Of a stretch of DNA of 10,493 nucleotides, positions 7,497-10,493 are shown piece after piece (the stretch's first letter is position 1; the number at the start of each line of letters is the position of its first letter). The notes under the pieces were generated by a model, which was not told where the DNA came from, searched no databases, and saw only the letters and a program-made list of their open reading frames with translations. A program made the translations under genes and the position numbers. The stretch is from positions 1 through 10,493 of the forward strand of contig CAMPKL010000072.1 of the NCBI GenBank assembly GCA_946887065.1, in the 5' to 3' direction. Source of the stretch: an uncultured Bryobacterales bacterium. GTDB lineage: Bacteria; Acidobacteriota; Terriglobia; Bryobacterales; UBA6623.

Positions 7497-8795
7497 ATGG
7501 TTGTTTCCAAGCTGAGTTCGGTAGTCTTCACGGCTGGTCTGGTGCTGGCTGCGCATGCAGGCGCCGCATCGTGGCCTCAATGGCGGGGTCCGAGCAATAA
7601 CGGCGTCGCGGAAAGCGCCGCTCCGACGAAGTTCTCCGCTACCGAGAACGTCAAGTGGCGGGTTCCTATTCCGGGGCACGGCAATTCGACGCCGATCATC
7701 GTGGGTGACCGCATCTTTCTGACCACGGCGATCCCCACGACCGACAGTAGGCTCTCCAGCGGCGGCGGCGCGGGCGGAGGCGCGGGGATTGCCGAGCACG
7801 AGTTCGTCGTGATGGCGTTGGATAAAGCTACCGGCAAAGTTATCTGGCGCAGAACGGCCATCACCACGACCCCGCACGAGGGATACCACGAGCAGTACGG
7901 CAGCTTCGCCTCGAACTCGCCCGTTTCAGACGGCCAGACCGTGTTCGCCAGTTTCGGTTCGCGGGGCGTCTATGCCTACGACCTGGACGGGAATCTCAAA
8001 TGGAAGAAAGCGATTGCTCCGTTGCGCATGCGGTTGGGATTCGGCGAAGGTACTGCCCCGATCCTGCACGGCAACTTGCTGATTCTGCAGCACGACCAGC
8101 AGGCCAACTCCTACGTTCTGGCGCTCGATAAGCGCACCGGAGAGGAGGTTTGGCGCGTCGGCCGCGAGGAAGAAAGCGCCTGGGCGCAGCCGCTCGTCGT
8201 GGAGTACGACGGCCGCAAGCAATTGGTGACGAGCTCGACCCGGGTGCGCACCTATGATCTAGAGACAGGCCAGCTGATCTGGGAGGCCGGCGGCTTGGGC
8301 GGCAACGCCATCCCGGCCGTTATCCAAGTTAGCGAGGACATGGTGATCGCCCTAACCGGCTGGCGCAACGCGAACCTGCTGGCGATCAAACTGGGCGGCA
8401 AAGGCGACATTACCGGCAACCCGGAATTCATCAAGTGGACGAACCAGCGCGGCAACTCCTATACGCCTTCGCCGGTGTTGCATGACGGCATTCTTTATCT
8501 GTTGGCCGATAACGGCGTGCTGAGCGCCTTCGACGCGCTGACCGGCGAAGTGCATTACATGCAGCAGCGGATGCCCGGGTTCCCCAGCTACAAAGCCTCG
8601 CCCGTGGCTGCCGGCGGCCACCTGTACACGGCCAGTGAAAACGGCATGGCGACGGTTATCAAACTCGGCAAGCAGTTCGAAGTTGTTGCCGCCAACAAGA
8701 TGGGCGATGAGATGTTCGTCTCGTCCCCGGTGATCGTGGACGGCGACTTGTTCTTGCGCAGCCAAGACGAGCTGTTCTGCATCAGCGAAAACTAG
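7497..8795 (+). CDS. Exported PQQ-like beta-propeller protein (BamB-like fold)
   Basis: A 432-residue protein with a signal peptide (cleavage probably after AGAA, residue 24) followed by SWPQWRGPSNNG, the entry sequence typical of PQQ-like propeller proteins in Acidobacteriota and Planctomycetes. Repeated blade motifs of the form xxALDxxTGxxxWx occur at 105-118 (VMALDKATGKVIWR), 158-171 (VYAYDLDGNLKWKK), 207-220 (VLALDKRTGEEVWR), 250-264 (VRTYDLETGQLIWEA) and 342-354 (LSAFDALTGEVHY), enough for a closed seven- or eight-bladed propeller. A glycine-rich loop (89-97) interrupts the first blade. The fold is shared by BamB and quinoprotein dehydrogenases, but the N-terminal SWPQWRGP style and lack of a lipobox argue against orthology to BamB, and I see no evidence of PQQ binding. 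ATG at 7497 has only a weak GGGA nearby. It is followed after about 35 bases by another exported propeller-like gene. Confidence 0.9.
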   Translation: MVVSKLSSVVFTAGLVLAAHAGAASWPQWRGPSNNGVAESAAPTKFSATENVKWRVPIPGHGNSTPIIVGDRIFLTTAIPTTDSRLSSGGGAGGGAGIAEHEFVVMALDKATGKVIWRRTAITTTPHEGYHEQYGSFASNSPVSDGQTVFASFGSRGVYAYDLDGNLKWKKAIAPLRMRLGFGEGTAPILHGNLLILQHDQQANSYVLALDKRTGEEVWRVGREEESAWAQPLVVEYDGRKQLVTSSTRVRTYDLETGQLIWEAGGLGGNAIPAVIQVSEDMVIALTGWRNANLLAIKLGGKGDITGNPEFIKWTNQRGNSYTPSPVLHDGILYLLADNGVLSAFDALTGEVHYMQQRMPGFPSYKASPVAAGGHLYTASENGMATVIKLGKQFEVVAANKMGDEMFVSSPVIVDGDLFLRSQDELFCISEN

Positions 8796-8809
8796 TTTGG
8801 CCCGCTGAT

Positions 8810-8831
8810 TGCACTGCAGCTGTTCAGTGCA
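8810..8831. repeat. Perfect 7-bp inverted repeat at the PQQ-like/SBBP junction
   Basis: TGCACTG (8810-8816) and CAGTGCA (8825-8831) pair perfectly around CAGCTGTT. The right arm covers one candidate GTG start (8827) and ends directly before the other (8833). No T tract follows, so a terminator is unlikely. A hairpin affecting translation start of the next gene is possible. Confidence 0.35.
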
Positions 8832-8832
8832 T

Positions 8833-10493
8833 GTGCTTCGGATAACACTGGCGATGGTCGCTTTGACGGCGGTCATCGCCGCGCAACAGCCCTCATTTGA
8901 CGTTCCGCTGACGTATTTTGTCGGAGCCGGGGGCGGCAACGTCTTTCCCTTCGCTTCTCCGAAAGCCGTTGTTGTGGGTCCTGGCGGGGATATCTGGATT
9001 GCGGGTGTGTCTCAGGGCCACGGTTTGCCGGTTATCGATCCGAACGGAAGGGCGCCGTCGGAGGGTTCCTGTTACGCCCTGGGAGGGGAACCTCCAAGTC
9101 CATTCCAGCCGGGGGTACTTCTCGATCCGTGCTCGGATCTATTTGCTATCAGATTGGCTGCGGACGGCTCCGGTCCCCGTTTCGTCAAGTACATGGGCGG
9201 ATCCGGTTACGACATCTTGGCGGGGGCCGCAGTCGACACCGACGGCAATTTCTACTTGGTCGGAACACACCCGAGGTCGGGCCAGCCGAGCGAGGAGGAT
9301 TTCGTGTTCAAAGTCGCTCCGGATGGCGCGACGGTCGCTGAAGGCTTGGATATATACATGCGGGCGGCAGGCGTTGGCGTTGACTCACGCGGTACGGTCT
9401 ATCGCGCGAGCTACCTCGGCAGAAACCGAGACGGCATTGGGCCCGGCCCGAATGAAACCTGGAGCATGATAGCGGCGACGCCGGAGGGCCAACGCGAGGC
9501 GGGATACAGCGTCCACCTCAATCGCAAACCCAACGGCAATGTGAGGGTAGAGGACATCGCGGTCAGCCCAGACGGCTGGGTCTACGTCTGCGGGGTGATG
9601 CGTTACCCGGATTTCGAAATCACCTGGCCGTTAGCGGTTGCCCCCCAGGACAAAGACGGCGACATCTTCGTCGCGGCGATAAACCCGCAAGGAGAACTCG
9701 CCTGGACGGCGTCCTACGGCGGCTCCGGCGAAGAGGGGGTACCGACGATCGTGCTTTCGCCGACTGGCGAAGTGGTGGTGGCCGGCATGACCAGTTCTGC
9801 AGACCTCCCGCTGCAAAGTTCCAACGCTGCCGCACTCACGGGCGACGACGATTTCTTCCTCCTTGGCCTCGATCCGGCCACAGGGCAGCGGCTGTATAGC
9901 GGCTATCTCGGCTTCCCGAACGCGACATCGCTGCGCAATTTGGCATCCGGACCTGACGGCTCGGTCTATCTCTCTGGGACAAAGACGGAGGAACAGGAAG
10001 CCGAGGAGAGGACCATCGATCTGCTCTTGAAGATCAATCGTGCGGGCGAACTGGTCCGTGAGGCACATGCCGGGGCGACGGCCATCGCGGTGACAGACGA
10101 CGGGAAAGTGATAACGGTCGGGAGCACCTTGTCTGGATTGCTGGACTCCAGCCGCTTTCTCCGAGGCCCGCAGTCTGCCTATGCGGCTTTCCTTGACCTG
10201 GATACTCCGAACGACGAGAAACCTTGGTTGGCCGCCGTGCTCAACGCAGGCGACAGCATCCCCGCAGCCTTGTCCCCCGGCGCCGTTGTTTCGCTCTACG
10301 GCGAGCGTTTGGGACCGGACGAAGGAGTAGCCGCCCCAATCGAGGACGGAAAGTTCCCGACTGAGACAGCGGAAGTTGTTCAGCCTTCCAGGACGTCCTT
10401 CACCGTCGTCGCCAGCTGCTTGAGCGAGAATGGCTTCGGCAGGAAACCGAACTTGGCGTCTGCCGGCAGATTCTTGGCGAAGGCGTCCTCGGC
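8833..10493 (+). CDS. Exported SBBP-like beta-propeller protein with interrupted Solibacter-type C-terminal domain
   Basis: Frame 1 is open from upstream of 8827 to the window edge, giving about 553 residues. The chosen GTG (8833) yields LRITLAMVALTAVIAAQQ, a good signal peptide; GTG 8827 and ATG 8854 are alternatives, and none has a clear Shine-Dalgarno. The body has degenerate SBBP-type repeats: AVVVGPGGDIWIAGVS, YMGGSGYDILAGAAVDTDGN (from about residue 120), VEDIAVSPDGWVYVCGV, YGGSGEEGVPTIVLSPTGEV (about 293), LRNLASGPDGSVYLSGT and ATAIAVTDDGKVITVG, suggesting a beta-propeller. From 10225 the text WLAAVLNAGDSIPAALSPG, then VVSLYGERLGP, is the opening of the C-terminal domain family named after Solibacter usitatus (TIGR03437, as I recall it). 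That domain should run on for well over 100 residues, but homology-like sequence stops near FPTE or shortly after (10357-10380). The remaining codons are antisense to a receiver-domain gene and are probably not native. Function unknown; likely cell-surface or secreted. Confidence 0.8.
   Translation, partial: MLRITLAMVALTAVIAAQQPSFDVPLTYFVGAGGGNVFPFASPKAVVVGPGGDIWIAGVSQGHGLPVIDPNGRAPSEGSCYALGGEPPSPFQPGVLLDPCSDLFAIRLAADGSGPRFVKYMGGSGYDILAGAAVDTDGNFYLVGTHPRSGQPSEEDFVFKVAPDGATVAEGLDIYMRAAGVGVDSRGTVYRASYLGRNRDGIGPGPNETWSMIAATPEGQREAGYSVHLNRKPNGNVRVEDIAVSPDGWVYVCGVMRYPDFEITWPLAVAPQDKDGDIFVAAINPQGELAWTASYGGSGEEGVPTIVLSPTGEVVVAGMTSSADLPLQSSNAAALTGDDDFFLLGLDPATGQRLYSGYLGFPNATSLRNLASGPDGSVYLSGTKTEEQEAEERTIDLLLKINRAGELVREAHAGATAIAVTDDGKVITVGSTLSGLLDSSRFLRGPQSAYAAFLDLDTPNDEKPWLAAVLNAGDSIPAALSPGAVVSLYGERLGPDEGVAAPIEDGKFPTETAEVVQPSRTSFTVVASCLSENGFGRKPNLASAGRFLAKASS
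10380..10493 (-). CDS. C-terminal end of a response-regulator receiver domain (partial)
   Basis: On the minus strand the bases from the window edge to TGA (10382-10380) encode 37 residues, including AKFGFLPKPFSLKQLATTVK and ending VLEG. The FLPKPF segment holds the conserved Lys-Pro of CheY-like receiver domains (beta5), followed by the final helix LKQLATTVKDVLEG. The protein ends shortly after this helix, as in hybrid histidine kinases or response regulators with a C-terminal receiver. The phosphoacceptor aspartate and everything upstream are outside the window. The stop falls within about 15 bases of the last native-looking codons of the convergent SBBP gene, so there is essentially no intergenic space. 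Confidence 0.7.
   Translation of the reverse strand, partial: AEDAFAKNLPADAKFGFLPKPFSLKQLATTVKDVLEG

Noticed and set aside
8352..8939. Minus-strand 195-codon frame opposite the PQQ-like gene end
   Set aside because: Antisense to conserved propeller blades; no motif of its own.
8918..9469. Plus-strand 183-codon frame within the SBBP gene
   Set aside because: Another frame carries the SBBP repeats and signal peptide over the same bases; this one is serine/arginine-rich without repeats.
10380..10493. Last 38 codons of the SBBP frame as a native C terminus
   Set aside because: The complementary strand encodes a clean receiver-domain end, while the plus-strand translation has none of the expected C-terminal domain residues.

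Overview
The window looks like a fragment of a GC-rich Acidobacteriota genome, probably of the Bryobacterales/Solibacter lineage. The main clue is the protein at the right end: degenerate SBBP-type beta-propeller repeats followed by the start of the paralogous C-terminal domain first described in Solibacter usitatus (NAGDSIPAALSPGAVVSLYG at 10243-10302). A short coiled-coil protein with an RGRPP motif, DUF1080 and PQQ-like propeller proteins, and many predicted exported proteins fit the same group. No mobile element, RNA gene or CRISPR array was seen.

Layout. 1-917 (minus) is the first 305 codons of sufB (Fe-S cluster scaffold), cut by the left edge. Its leader carries a promoter-like element and a perfect 9+6+9 inverted repeat. 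A rho-independent terminator (1014-1044) separates it from an exported TPR protein (1075-2271, minus), which has its own promoter-like sequence. A sodium:solute symporter (2539-3993, plus) is divergent from the TPR gene. A 60-residue protein with an AT-hook-like motif follows (4202-4384, plus) after a 208-base leader. Convergent with it is a large exported fusion (4401-6710, minus) of a beta-lactamase-fold serine hydrolase and a NamZ/DUF1343 exo-muramidase domain, with an exported DUF1080 protein 39 bases upstream in the same direction (6750-7391, minus). Divergent from that pair are an exported PQQ-like propeller protein (7497-8795, plus) and the SBBP-like protein (8833 to the edge, plus).

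How the genes may work together. The hydrolase-NamZ fusion suggests processing of peptidoglycan fragments outside the cytoplasm: removal of the stem peptide and of terminal MurNAc. The convergent symporter is a plausible but unproven importer of a released product. DUF1080 proteins are linked to glycoside (3-keto-glycoside) breakdown, so 2.5-7.4 kb may be a carbohydrate or cell-wall salvage neighbourhood. sufB and the TPR gene appear to be independent units.

The last 114 bases are the antisense of the end of a response-regulator receiver domain. They replace most of the expected C-terminal domain of the SBBP gene, so a deletion, rearrangement or assembly chimera lies near 10366-10383.
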